Position numbers and translations under genes: made by a program. A stretch of 31,130 nucleotides of DNA. It comes from JACVRW01 sp035705985. Its GTDB lineage: Bacteria; Actinomycetota; Thermoleophilia; Solirubrobacterales; Thermoleophilaceae. The stretch spans positions 1-31,130 of the forward strand of contig DASSVP010000112.1 of assembly GCA_035705985.1 (NCBI GenBank), read 5' to 3'. Positions 22,943 through 29,704 of the stretch are shown piece after piece (position 1 is the first letter of the stretch; each line of letters starts with the position of its first letter). A model generated the notes under the pieces. It had not been told where the DNA came from and searched no databases. It was given only the letters and a program-made list of their open reading frames with translations.

Positions 22943-24334
22943 ATGAAGTTCGTCGTCGCCGGAGGCGGCGTGGCGGGACTCGCCGCTTCGCTCGCCCTCG
23001 CGCGTGCGGGCCACCGAGCAGTTGTCCTCGAGCGTGATGTCGTCCACCCCCACGGGGGTCCCGACGCCGTCTTCGATCTCGAACGCCGGGGAATTCCGCA
23101 CTACTTCCAGCCGCACTCATTCCTCCCACGTGGCCGGCGGCTGCTGATCGATTCGGCTCCCGATGTCCTCGACACGCTCCTGGACGCCGGGGCGGATCCG
23201 CAGGACTTGACGCTGAAGCTCCATGGGCCGCGCCAGCCCGGTGACGAGGACCTCGTGTACCTCTGGGTTCGGCGGCCGATCATCGAGTGGGCGCTCCGGC
23301 GCGCGGCGGCAGCCGAGCCGGCGGTGGAGATCCGAGCCGGCGTCCGCGTGCTGGGGCTGCTGACTGACGACAACGGCCCGCCGCGCGCCGCCGGCGTCGC
23401 GATCGAGGACGGCGATCCGGTCCGCGGGGACATGGTGGTCGATGCGCTCGGTCGGTACCGCTGTCCGCCCGGCTGGCCGCGAGGGACGGGTGAACCGACG
23501 GACTCGGGGGCCATCTACTACTGCCGTTACTTCGAGCTGGGCGAGGGGGTGGAGCATCTCGACGCGCCGATCCTCAATCCGCGGGGTGACCTCGGATACA
23601 TGGGCTTCAACGTCTTCCGCGGCGACAACCGAACCTTCGCGGTGATCCTGCTCGCTCCAGCGGCTGACCGCGACCTGCGAATGCTGCGACATGAGCCGGC
23701 CTGGCGGGCGGCGTGCGCTGCGATCACGCCGCTGGACGTCATGACTTCGGCGGACTACGGGCGGCCAATCACCGACGTCATGCCAATGGGCGGCCTGATG
23801 AACGTGGACCGGACCGACGATCCGGGTGTCTCGGGGATCGTCGCGGCCGGGGACGCCTTCTGCCATACCGATCCGGCCTTCGCCTATGGCCTGTCCTTTG
23901 CGCTCGCCCACGCGCAGGAGCTCGCGCACGCTACCGCCGAAGCGCCCGACGTGGACGCCATCGCGGAGCGCTACCGAGCCACTGCCGGGCCTGAAGCTCG
24001 CGAGCGCCACGCGCTCGCATGCACCACGGATGACGACCGCGGCCGGCGTTGGAGCGGCGAGCCGCTCGAGATCGGCCGGCGCGACGGTTGCTATCCGCTC
24101 TTCTCGTTCGTGGGCGCATTGGCCGCCGCACCTCATGACGACCTCGTGCTGCGCCGCACCATCCGTCGCATCGGCCTGCTCGATCGAACCGCTGTCTTTG
24201 ACGACGACGTCGAGCTGCACGGCCGCATCGAGAGGATCCTCGGATCCCTCGCAGGGCGGCCCAAGCCGCCACCGGGCCCGCCCCGTGACGAGCTGCTCGC
24301 GCGCCTGGCAGCAGCCACACCGCCCTCGCGCTGA
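22943..24334 (+). CDS. FAD-dependent oxidoreductase / monooxygenase-like protein
   Basis: 463 residues with the group A flavoprotein layout: FAD Rossmann motif VVAGGGVAGLAASLALARAGH followed by the ribose-binding Glu in VVLERD; GDMVVDALGRYR corresponds to the DG motif region; and VAAGDAFCHTDPAFAYGLSFALAHA is the second FAD contact (GD motif). The family includes aromatic hydroxylases, geranylgeranyl reductases and halogenase-like enzymes, so the substrate is unknown. It has no signal peptide. It is flanked upstream by tRNA-Arg with its own promoter and downstream by convergent regulator genes, so it is a single-gene unit. Confidence 0.85.
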   Translation: MKFVVAGGGVAGLAASLALARAGHRAVVLERDVVHPHGGPDAVFDLERRGIPHYFQPHSFLPRGRRLLIDSAPDVLDTLLDAGADPQDLTLKLHGPRQPGDEDLVYLWVRRPIIEWALRRAAAAEPAVEIRAGVRVLGLLTDDNGPPRAAGVAIEDGDPVRGDMVVDALGRYRCPPGWPRGTGEPTDSGAIYYCRYFELGEGVEHLDAPILNPRGDLGYMGFNVFRGDNRTFAVILLAPAADRDLRMLRHEPAWRAACAAITPLDVMTSADYGRPITDVMPMGGLMNVDRTDDPGVSGIVAAGDAFCHTDPAFAYGLSFALAHAQELAHATAEAPDVDAIAERYRATAGPEARERHALACTTDDDRGRRWSGEPLEIGRRDGCYPLFSFVGALAAAPHDDLVLRRTIRRIGLLDRTAVFDDDVELHGRIERILGSLAGRPKPPPGPPRDELLARLAAATPPSR

Positions 24335-24432
24335 GCCTCCACCCGGGCGCGGTCGTTCCGAACTAGCGCCCCAGTTGCCGGCGTCTCGGAGGTGACACTG
24401 CGGCGGCCGGCGTGTACTTCGACCGCGAGCCC

Positions 24433-24455
24433 GGCGCCCGCTAAGCGCGGGCGCC
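24433..24455. terminator. hairpin between convergent FAD and regulator genes
   Basis: Perfect 9-bp stem GGCGCCCGC/GCGGGCGCC with loop TAAGC, about 100 bases after the FAD gene stop and overlapping the last codons and stop of the minus-strand regulator gene. A bidirectional terminator is plausible; there is no U-tract. The 24335-24432 stretch before it shows nothing else I can name. Confidence 0.5.
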
Positions 24456-25097
24456 CGCCGTCTTCTTGCCGGAGCGGCGCCGCTTCTGCGCGCCGCCCGA
24501 CTTCGGAGCCGTCGTCTCCTTCGCCGAGCTCGGGGTCGGGTGCGTGAACATCACGAGGTTTGCGCAGAACGTGTCGCCATCCTCCTTCGACGCGCGCGAG
24601 GCGCTCTCCGCCTGGATCTCCATCGCGCGCTCGAGCGTGTCGGCGAGCAGGTCCCGGAGCTCGTCCCAGCCGTCGTCGTCCAGCGCGAGCACCGTGCGGC
24701 TCAGGTGCCGGTCGTCGCGGTCGTCGAAGCTGCCGTCCTTGATCGCCGCGGCCGCGTCGTCCCAGACGAGTTGGAGCACCGCGTCGGAGATCGAGTTCCG
24801 CGCGTTCTTCGGAAGCCGCTTCCAGTCGCGATCGCCGAAGAAGGGCCGCATGATCGCTCGGTAGTAGTGCTCGAGCGCCCCGCGGCGTGGCTCGGTCTCG
24901 ACGAGCTCGATGCATCCGAGGTCGTGGAGCATCCGCACGTGGTAGCTCACGTTCGTGAGCGGCTCGCCGAGCTTCTTGGCGAGTTCGTTCGGGCTCGCGA
25001 CGCCCTGGTTCAGCTGCGCCAGGAGCTGCACCCGAAGCGGGTGCGCAAGTGCCTTTGCCAGACGGGAGTCAACTGCGCTGGCTGTCTCTCGCTTCAC
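24441..25097 (-). CDS. ArsR-type winged-helix transcriptional regulator
   Basis: 218 residues. The N-terminal winged helix (ALAHPLRVQLLAQLNQG, NELAKKLGEPLTNVSYHVRMLHDLGCIELVETEPRRG) is typical of ArsR/DUF-type HTH proteins with the recognition helix around NVSYHVRML; the residues RGALEHYYRA correspond to the wing and following strand. The middle part (FDDRDDRHLSRTVLALDDDGWDELRDLLADTLERAMEIQAES) is an alpha-helical effector or dimerisation domain also found in actinobacterial HTH proteins. There is no metal-binding CxC motif, so it is not a classical arsenic sensor. The last 30 residues are a basic Lys/Arg/Ser tail. The GTG at 25097 overlaps the sigma-factor stop by 4 bases, so the two are translationally coupled. 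Confidence 0.88.
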   Translation of the reverse strand: MKRETASAVDSRLAKALAHPLRVQLLAQLNQGVASPNELAKKLGEPLTNVSYHVRMLHDLGCIELVETEPRRGALEHYYRAIMRPFFGDRDWKRLPKNARNSISDAVLQLVWDDAAAAIKDGSFDDRDDRHLSRTVLALDDDGWDELRDLLADTLERAMEIQAESASRASKEDGDTFCANLVMFTHPTPSSAKETTAPKSGGAQKRRRSGKKTAGARA

Positions 25098-25594
25098 CGT
25101 CTCTCCTCCAATCCTTGCCGCAGCCGGCGCCGCAGCCGATGTAGCCGGACCTTCACCGTGGCTTCGCTCAAGCCGAACCGTTCAGCAAGCATCGCGCATG
25201 TCAGGTCCTCGTAGTATCTCAGCCGAACGAGCTCTTGGTCGGCCTCCGAGAGCTTCTCAACCGCGTCGCTCAAGACCAGCCGGTCGTCGACCTCGTCATC
25301 CGTGCCCGACCCACTCTGGTACGGAAACGGCTCGGCCGCAAGCACTTCCTTCGGGCGCCGGCCGACCACCCGAACCGCTTCGTTGTGCGCTATTCGGCGC
25401 AGCCAACCGTGCGGGTGGTCCGGCTGGCGGCATCTGTCGCGGTGCCTCCATGCTCTGAGAATCGCCTCCTGGGCCGCCTCGTCGGCGGCGTCCGGGGTCC
25501 CCACCACGCGCATCGCTTGCGCGAAGCAGAAGTCCCGCAGCTCTCCCCAATCCCACGAAGTGGATGAAACCTTCTGCAGCGTTGTGCGGGTCAT
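25094..25594 (-). CDS. ECF-type (sigma-70 family) RNA polymerase sigma factor
   Basis: 166 residues with the two ECF domains: region 2 (RDFCFAQAMRVVGTPDAADEAAQEAILRAWRHRD ... HGWLRRIAHNEAVRVVGRRP) and region 4 (EKLSEADQELVRLRYYEDLTCAMLAERFGLSEATVKVRLHRLRRRL) with its helix-turn-helix. The frame extends further upstream antisense to the methyltransferase, but homology begins only after the ATG at 25594, so that start is used. No anti-sigma gene follows; an ArsR-type regulator overlaps its stop by 4 bases instead, which is an uncommon partner. Its start codon is only nine bases from that of the divergent methyltransferase gene, so the two units share a promoter region that overlaps coding sequence and may be co-regulated. 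Confidence 0.9.
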   Translation of the reverse strand: MTRTTLQKVSSTSWDWGELRDFCFAQAMRVVGTPDAADEAAQEAILRAWRHRDRCRQPDHPHGWLRRIAHNEAVRVVGRRPKEVLAAEPFPYQSGSGTDDEVDDRLVLSDAVEKLSEADQELVRLRYYEDLTCAMLAERFGLSEATVKVRLHRLRRRLRQGLEERR

Positions 25595-25603
25595 AACTGC
25601 GCG

Positions 25604-26404
25604 ATGCAAGCAGCGTCCGCACCCGCTGAGGCCTATGCGCGCCTTGCGCCGTTCTACGACGAGCTGACGCGCGAGCACGACTACGACACCTGGACCGCGC
25701 ATCTGGAGGCTGCGGCCCGCGGGGCGGGGCTGACTGGCGCGCGCCTGCTGGACGCCGCATGTGGAACGGGTAAGAGCTTCATGCCGTTCCTGCGGCGGGG
25801 CTACGTGGTGACCGCCTTCGACCTGTCGCCCGAGATGACGGAGCTGGCGCGCGCAAAGGCACCGCAGGCGGACGTGTTCACGGCGGACCTGCGCACACTC
25901 GGCCGGATCGGCGAGTTCGACCTGATCACGTGCCTCGACGACTCGCTCAACTACCTGACCGGGAACGGCGACCTCGATCTCGCGCTGAGGGCGCTCGCCG
26001 GGAATCTCGCCCCCGGCGGCGTGCTCGTGTTCGACCTGAACACACTCTCGACCTACCGGACGACGTTCGCGCGCGACGCGACGCTCGACTCGGACGGCCT
26101 GTTCCTCGCCTGGCGCGGCGGCTGTCGCGAGGATGAGGAGGCCGGCTGCCTCGCCACGCTCACGGTCGAGGCCTTCCACCGGAGCCGGCCTGGCATGTGG
26201 GAGCGCCTCACGAGCGTGCACCGGCAGCGGCATCACCCCGGCGCGGCCGTCGAGCGCGCGCTCGAGCGAGCGGGCCTCGCGACGGCCGGCGTGTTCGGCC
26301 TGTTGCCCGACGGCTCGCTCGACTCGGCGGCGAGCGAGGAGGCGCATCACAAGCTCGTGTATCTGGCCAGCCAGCGACTCGCGAGAGGAGGTGAGAACAA
26401 ATGA
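25604..26404 (+). CDS. class I SAM-dependent methyltransferase, first gene of putative RiPP cassette
   Basis: 266 residues. The Rossmann-like methyltransferase fold shows motif I LLDAACGTGKSF (about residues 48-59), motif II VTAFDLSPEMTELARAKA, an acidic residue plus ADLRT, and FDLITCLDDSLNYL and LAPGGVLVFDLNT (motifs III/IV). The C-terminal half (TLTVEAFHRSRPGMWERLTSVHRQRHH) resembles small-molecule and peptide methyltransferases. The start ATG at 25604 has a CATAAC sequence six bases before it, again compatible with a leaderless message. Its stop TGA (26402-26404) shares bases with the ATG of a 20-codon peptide gene, and a very strong Shine-Dalgarno for that gene lies inside its own 3' end. 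This tight link suggests it modifies the peptide or the finished product, but a role unrelated to the peptide cannot be excluded. Confidence 0.88.
   Translation: MQAASAPAEAYARLAPFYDELTREHDYDTWTAHLEAAARGAGLTGARLLDAACGTGKSFMPFLRRGYVVTAFDLSPEMTELARAKAPQADVFTADLRTLGRIGEFDLITCLDDSLNYLTGNGDLDLALRALAGNLAPGGVLVFDLNTLSTYRTTFARDATLDSDGLFLAWRGGCREDEEAGCLATLTVEAFHRSRPGMWERLTSVHRQRHHPGAAVERALERAGLATAGVFGLLPDGSLDSAASEEAHHKLVYLASQRLARGGENK
26386..26394 (+). promoter_or_regulatory. near-perfect ribosome binding site of the 20-codon peptide gene
   Basis: AGGAGGTGA matches nine consecutive bases of the anti-Shine-Dalgarno complement and ends six bases before the ATG at 26401, which is ideal spacing. It is the longest such match I noticed in the window and lies inside the methyltransferase coding sequence, so it makes sense only as a ribosome site for the short frame. 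Confidence 0.8.
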
Positions 26405-26463
26405 CGCTGAACAAGCGCGAGAAGCGGCTCCTGCCCGCGACGTCGATCACCAAGGCCGCCTGA
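26401..26463 (+). CDS. 20-residue peptide, candidate RiPP precursor
   Basis: Frame of 20 codons plus TGA. The product begins MTLNKREKRLL and ends PATSITKAA. The first half is strongly basic (K5, R6, K8, R9) and could act as a recognition leader; the second half is small and hydroxyl-rich (T14, S15, T17) and ends in two alanines. Its ATG overlaps the methyltransferase stop, it has the best ribosome site in the region, and it is followed 60 bases later by an MccB/ThiF-like adenylating enzyme. Known precursors of such enzymes are equally short (MccA has 7 residues). There are no Cys and no C-terminal Asn, so classical MccC nucleotide chemistry on Asn is not expected. Real translation is very likely; its role as precursor is inference. 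Confidence 0.7.
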   Translation: MTLNKREKRLLPATSITKAA

Positions 26464-26486
26464 CCCTTCAAAGACCACCCGGGGCT

Positions 26487-26521
26487 CGGCCGGCACGTGC
26501 CGGCCGGCCTCCCGGGAGGCC
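26487..26521 (+). promoter_or_regulatory. two abutting perfect palindromes covering the ribosome site of the adenylating enzyme
   Basis: 26487-26506 is a perfect 20-bp palindrome centred on CACGTG; 26506-26521 is a perfect 16-bp palindrome centred on CCCGGG. The second folds as stem GGCCTC/GAGGCC with loop CCGG and hides the GGGAGG ribosome site (26514-26519) of the gene starting at 26524. The first can form a hairpin with loop ACGT and could compete with it or slow polymerase. This suits lower expression of the enzyme than of the upstream peptide. Chance formation is easier at high GC, but 20 exact positions remain unusual. Confidence 0.55.
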
Positions 26522-26523
26522 CC

Positions 26524-27591
26524 GTGCTGAGACCAAGACTGAAGACGACCACCGAGGTGTTCAGCTCGCCCGACGGCGAGCTTTGCCTGCTCCGCCCCAG
26601 CGCGGACGCCGACCTCGTTCTCGAGGGCGCGGGCGCACGTGGCCGCGAGCTGGTGGCGCGGCTTGACGGCTCCAGCGAGCGCGTCGCGCTCGAAGCGGAG
26701 TTCGGCGCCGGAGTCGTCGGCGAGCTGCTCGAGCTGCTCGAGGACGAGGAGCTGGTGGAGGACGCCGGCGCCTATGACTCGCTGACCGCCGCCGAGCTCG
26801 GCCGCTACGACCGGCAGCTCCGCTACTTCGCGGACGTGGCGCCGACCGGCGTGTCCGCCCCGGACTGCCAGCGGCGCCTGCGTGAGGCGCACGTCGTGGT
26901 GCTCGGCGTGGGCGGCCTCGGCACCTGGACGGCGCTGAGCCTCGCGTGCTGCGGTGTCGGCCGGCTCACGCTCTACGACGGCGACGACGTCGAGCTGAGC
27001 AACCTCAATCGCCAGGTGCTCTTCACGGAGGACGACATCGGGGTGCCGAAAGCCGGGGCAGCGGCCATCGCACTGAGGCGCTTCAACCCCGGCGTGGCCG
27101 TGGAGGCCGTGGTCCGGACGCTGGGCTCCGAGGACGAGATCCGCGGCGCGGTGCGCGGCGCGTCGCTGGTCGTGGACGCCGCGGATCGGCCCGCACACGA
27201 CATCGAGCGCTGGGTGAACTCGGCCTGCTTCGCCGAGGCGATCCCCTACGTGACGATGAGCCACTTCCCGCCGTTCGGGCGCGTAGGCCCGCTGTACGTG
27301 CCCGGCGAGACCGGCTGCTTCAACTGCCAGGAACGGGCCTACCGGGTCTCGTACGAGCTGTATGACCATCTGGTGGATCAGCGCCGCGGCTCGCCTTCTC
27401 CGGCGGCGACGCTCGGCCCCGTGTGCGCGTTCGTCGGCGGGCAGGCGGCTCTGGATGTGGTGCACCAGCTCACCGGCCTCTGCGAGCCCGCGAGCAAGGG
27501 CAGCGTGCGGGTCTTCGACACGCGCACCCTTGAGCTGTCGACGGAGCCCGTGCCGCGCGACCCCGGCTGCGAGGTCTGCTCGGGGCGCTGA
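26524..27591 (+). CDS. MccB/ThiF-like (E1-like) adenylating enzyme with leader-peptide-binding N-terminus
   Basis: 355 residues. About 1-85 (LRPRLKTTTEVFSSPDGELCLLR ... LLELLEDEELVED) resembles the winged-helix RiPP recognition element found in TOMM 'leader-peptide-binding' proteins. The rest is an E1/MoeB/ThiF fold: RYDRQLRYF, nucleotide motif LGVGGLG (127-133), LTLYDGDDVELSNLNRQVLF with the ATP-binding Asp/Asn/Arg, VVDAADRPAHDIERWVN, MSHFPPFGRVGPLY, and a zinc site of two pairs, C265/C268 and C349/C352. No catalytic-cysteine domain for ubiquitin-like transfer is evident. GTG at 26524 is preferred to GTG at 26497 because GGGAGG lies four bases before it. MccB uses this fold to adenylate a peptide C-terminus; here the substrate is probably the 20-residue peptide upstream. 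No YcaO, protease or exporter gene is adjacent. Confidence 0.88.
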   Translation: MLRPRLKTTTEVFSSPDGELCLLRPSADADLVLEGAGARGRELVARLDGSSERVALEAEFGAGVVGELLELLEDEELVEDAGAYDSLTAAELGRYDRQLRYFADVAPTGVSAPDCQRRLREAHVVVLGVGGLGTWTALSLACCGVGRLTLYDGDDVELSNLNRQVLFTEDDIGVPKAGAAAIALRRFNPGVAVEAVVRTLGSEDEIRGAVRGASLVVDAADRPAHDIERWVNSACFAEAIPYVTMSHFPPFGRVGPLYVPGETGCFNCQERAYRVSYELYDHLVDQRRGSPSPAATLGPVCAFVGGQAALDVVHQLTGLCEPASKGSVRVFDTRTLELSTEPVPRDPGCEVCSGR

Positions 27592-27609
27592 GGCGGCAGC
27601 GCGCGCCGG

Positions 27610-27615
27610 TACGGT
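27610..27615 (+). promoter_or_regulatory. -10 element TACGGT, leaderless promoter candidate for nudC
   Basis: TACGGT followed by six bases and the GTG at 27622, with no Shine-Dalgarno. Same geometry as the other cases. It separates nudC transcriptionally from the peptide cassette. Confidence 0.45.
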
Positions 27616-27621
27616 GGCGCG

Positions 27622-28470
27622 GTGATCGTCTTCTCCGGTGCCGCCCTCGACCGCGCGGCCGCCGCGCGCCGGCGCCCGGAGTGGCTCCGGGAGCGGAGAG
27701 CCGACCCCGCGGCGCGCAGCGTGCTCATGTCCGAGCGCGGCGTCTGGCTGGACGGGCGGCGGCTGGCCTTGGCGCTGCCGAGCGAGGACGCCGTGTTCCT
27801 CGGCCTGAGCCGCGGGAGCCCTATGTTCGCCGACGACGTCACGGGCGCCGAGCCGTCCGCCGGGCACCCGGCCGGCCTGCGCGAGGCGGCCACCGAGCTG
27901 CCCGCCGCGGAGGCCGCGCTCGCCGCGTACGCGGGCTCGCTGGTCGCATGGCACCGCCGCCACCGCTTCTGCTCGAACTGCGGCGCGCCGACCGAGCAGC
28001 GCGACGGCGGCCACGAGCGCTTCTGCCCGGCGTGTGCGGCGCATCACTTCCCACGCACCGACCCCGTGGTGATCGTCCGCGTCACGGACGGCGGCGACGG
28101 CCTGCTGCTCGGCCGTCAGGCGCGCTGGCCGGAGGGCCGCTTCTCGCTGCTCGCCGGCTACGTCGAGCCCGGCGAGACGCTCGAGGAAGCGGTCAGGCGC
28201 GAGGTGCTCGAGGAGTCGGGCGTGGCGCTTCAGGCACTGAGCTACCTGGCGTCGCAGCCGTGGCCGTTCCCGAGCTCGCTGATGCTGGGCTTCAGCGCCG
28301 TCGCGGAGCGCGGGCGGCCCGCACCGGCGGATGACGAGCTCGCCGAGGTGCGCTGGTTCGAGCGCGAGGAGGTGGAGCGCGCCGCACGCGGCCAGAGCGG
28401 CCTGATGCTCTCCCCGCCCTTCTCGATCGCGCGGCGCCTCATCGACGACTGGCTCGCCGCCGCGCGCTAG
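27622..28470 (+). CDS. nudC: NAD(+) diphosphatase / RNA NAD-decapping Nudix hydrolase NudC
   Basis: 282 residues. After a variable N-terminal domain comes a zinc ribbon (CSNCGAPTEQRDGG ... FCPACAAHHFPRTDP), then the Nudix box GYVEPGETLEEAVRREVLEESG and the NudC-specific SQPWPFPSSLMLGF (SQPWPFPxS motif). These hydrolyse NAD(H) to NMN(H) and AMP and remove NAD caps from RNA. Length and order are normal. The GTG at 27622 is 30 bases after the adenylating enzyme, and its stop TAG shares four bases (CTAG) with the stop of the convergent pyrE gene. Confidence 0.94.
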   Translation: MIVFSGAALDRAAAARRRPEWLRERRADPAARSVLMSERGVWLDGRRLALALPSEDAVFLGLSRGSPMFADDVTGAEPSAGHPAGLREAATELPAAEAALAAYAGSLVAWHRRHRFCSNCGAPTEQRDGGHERFCPACAAHHFPRTDPVVIVRVTDGGDGLLLGRQARWPEGRFSLLAGYVEPGETLEEAVRREVLEESGVALQALSYLASQPWPFPSSLMLGFSAVAERGRPAPADDELAEVRWFEREEVERAARGQSGLMLSPPFSIARRLIDDWLAAAR

Positions 28471-29027
28471 CGGTCGGGGCGGTCCGGATAGACGTCGTCG
28501 ATCGTGGCGAGCGGCGTGTACGGCGCGCCGTTCCCCGCCGCCGCGGCGATCGCCTCGCCGCCGCCGGCGAGCCTGTCCAGCACGCTCACGACTCCCGCGA
28601 TCTCGAAACCCTCCTCGCGGATCCGCTCGATCGCCTTGACGGTCGAGCCGCCGGTGGTGACGACGTCCTCGACCACGAGGCAGCGCTCGCCGTCCTCGAG
28701 CTCCGGCCCCTCGATCCAGCGCTGGAGACCGTGCCGCTTCTTCTCCTTGCGCACGAAGAACGCCTTCACCGGGGCGCCCGCCGCGAGCGCGGCGCAGGCG
28801 ACCGGGTCCGCGCCCATCGTGAGGCCGCCCACGGCCGTGGCGCGCACGCGCTCGGCCTCGGCCGCGACCAGCTCCCCCAGCGCGCGGAACCCCTCGGGCA
28901 GCAGGATGGCCCGCTTCGCATCGACGTAGTACTGCGCCGTCTGGCCGCTCGTGAGCGTGACTTCACCGATTATGAGCGCGTGCGCGCGCAGCTCAGCGAC
29001 CAGGCGCTCGCGGACGCTGTCAGCCAT
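28467..29027 (-). CDS. pyrE: orotate phosphoribosyltransferase PyrE
   Basis: 186 residues. PyrE joins orotate and PRPP to orotidine 5'-monophosphate in pyrimidine synthesis. The N-terminal substrate part (LTSGQTAQYYVDAKRAILLPEGF), VGGLTMGADPVACA, FFVRKEKKRHGLQRWIEG and the PRPP loop VVEDVVTTGGSTVKAIERIREEG are all characteristic. ATG start at 29027. It is a lone pyr gene here; the rest of the pathway is not in the window. Its stop codon and that of nudC lie on opposite strands of the same CTAG. Confidence 0.96.
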   Translation of the reverse strand: MADSVRERLVAELRAHALIIGEVTLTSGQTAQYYVDAKRAILLPEGFRALGELVAAEAERVRATAVGGLTMGADPVACAALAAGAPVKAFFVRKEKKRHGLQRWIEGPELEDGERCLVVEDVVTTGGSTVKAIERIREEGFEIAGVVSVLDRLAGGGEAIAAAAGNGAPYTPLATIDDVYPDRPDR

Positions 29028-29086
29028 GTGTGTAGATCCGCACGTTCGGTGTCAGGTTGCGTAGAGGGCGGCCGATAGTAGCCCCG

Positions 29087-29491
29087 ATGGGCTCCTTCGT
29101 CCGCCTCGTGGCAATCCTTGCCTCAGCGCTCGTGCTGTTCGGGTTCGCGTATTTCGCGACCGACGAGATGAGCCGTGGCTCGCAGAACCAGCAGAACCAG
29201 CTGGACGCCGCGCTCTTCAAGGTGGCCGAAGATCCGGCCCCCGTGGCGCCCTCGCCGGTCGACGAAGCCAAGCGCGAGCGCATCAACGGCCCGATGCGCG
29301 AGGCCATCGCCGACGCGAACGACGTCCTACTCGGCCCGTTCACGACGCTCGTCGAGGGCTCGAATCACCGCTGGGTGACGCACGGGATCCCGGCGCTGCT
29401 GGCGCTGCTGCTCTATGGAGTGGGTCTCGGGATGCTCGCGAACATGCTTCCCAAGCACCGCGAGCACGGCACCGACTGGCGCACCGCCTAG
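29087..29491 (+). CDS. small two-span membrane protein of unknown function
   Basis: 134 residues, not recognised. An N-terminal hydrophobic segment (about 6-25, LVAILASALVLFGFAYFA) is followed by a polar stretch of roughly 80 residues with Gln/Asn-rich SQNQQNQLD and a Pro/Ala part (VAEDPAPVAPSPVDEAKRE), then a second span (about 101-120, GIPALLALLLYGVGLGMLA) and a short basic tail. The topology suggests a periplasmic or extracytoplasmic loop between two membrane anchors. The frame is also open at GTG 29057, but the ATG at 29087 fits the first span. GATAGT seven bases before it may be a -10 box. It is divergent from pyrE and precedes the riboswitch-controlled M23 gene. Confidence 0.75.
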   Translation: MGSFVRLVAILASALVLFGFAYFATDEMSRGSQNQQNQLDAALFKVAEDPAPVAPSPVDEAKRERINGPMREAIADANDVLLGPFTTLVEGSNHRWVTHGIPALLALLLYGVGLGMLANMLPKHREHGTDWRTA

Positions 29492-29519
29492 CGATCCTCA
29501 CGCCCGCCCGCCCGTTCGC

Positions 29520-29525
29520 TAGGGT
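29520..29525 (+). promoter_or_regulatory. -10 element TAGGGT for the riboswitch transcript
   Basis: TAGGGT of the TANNNT type at the right distance to start transcription around 29532, just before the first riboswitch helix. No clear -35. Confidence 0.4.
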
Positions 29526-29531
29526 GGGCGT

Positions 29532-29700
29532 CGCAAGTCAAGCGCCGAGTCCGGCTGCCTTCCCGAGGCGACCGGAACGGGGGAACCAAATTGGACGGAC
29601 CGCCGTGCCGTCCCGGGGCGAATCGCGGATGCATTTCCGCTTAGCGCATCTTCCAGCGCGAGCCCGTCAGCTAACCCCGTAGGCCCGAACGGAAGGGGAC
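29532..29700 (+). ncRNA. cyclic di-AMP riboswitch (ydaO-yuaA class)
   Basis: The conserved cores of the ydaO/yuaA motif appear in order: GGGGGAACC (29579-29587), a stem GGACGG/CCGTCC, GGGGCGAATCG (29615-29625), and the diagnostic 3' segment CCCGTCAGCTAACCCCGTAGGC (29663-29684, in two pieces CCCGTCAGCTAAC and CCCGTAGGC). This class binds c-di-AMP and in actinobacteria commonly precedes genes for cell-wall hydrolases and resuscitation-promoting factors, as here. Binding usually turns expression off. The 3' edge runs straight into the ribosome site GGAAGGGG of the M23 gene. Outer boundaries are approximate. Confidence 0.88.
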
Positions 29701-29704
29701 ATGG

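Noticed and set aside
26434..26448. LPATS in the 20-residue peptide resembles a sortase LPxTG motif
   Set aside because: Sortase substrates need a signal peptide and a membrane anchor after the motif; this peptide has neither, so the match is probably chance.
26347..28047. 566-codon minus-strand open frame across the adenylating enzyme and nudC
   Set aside because: No motif, His/Arg-rich shadow composition, and it lies opposite two clearly real genes.
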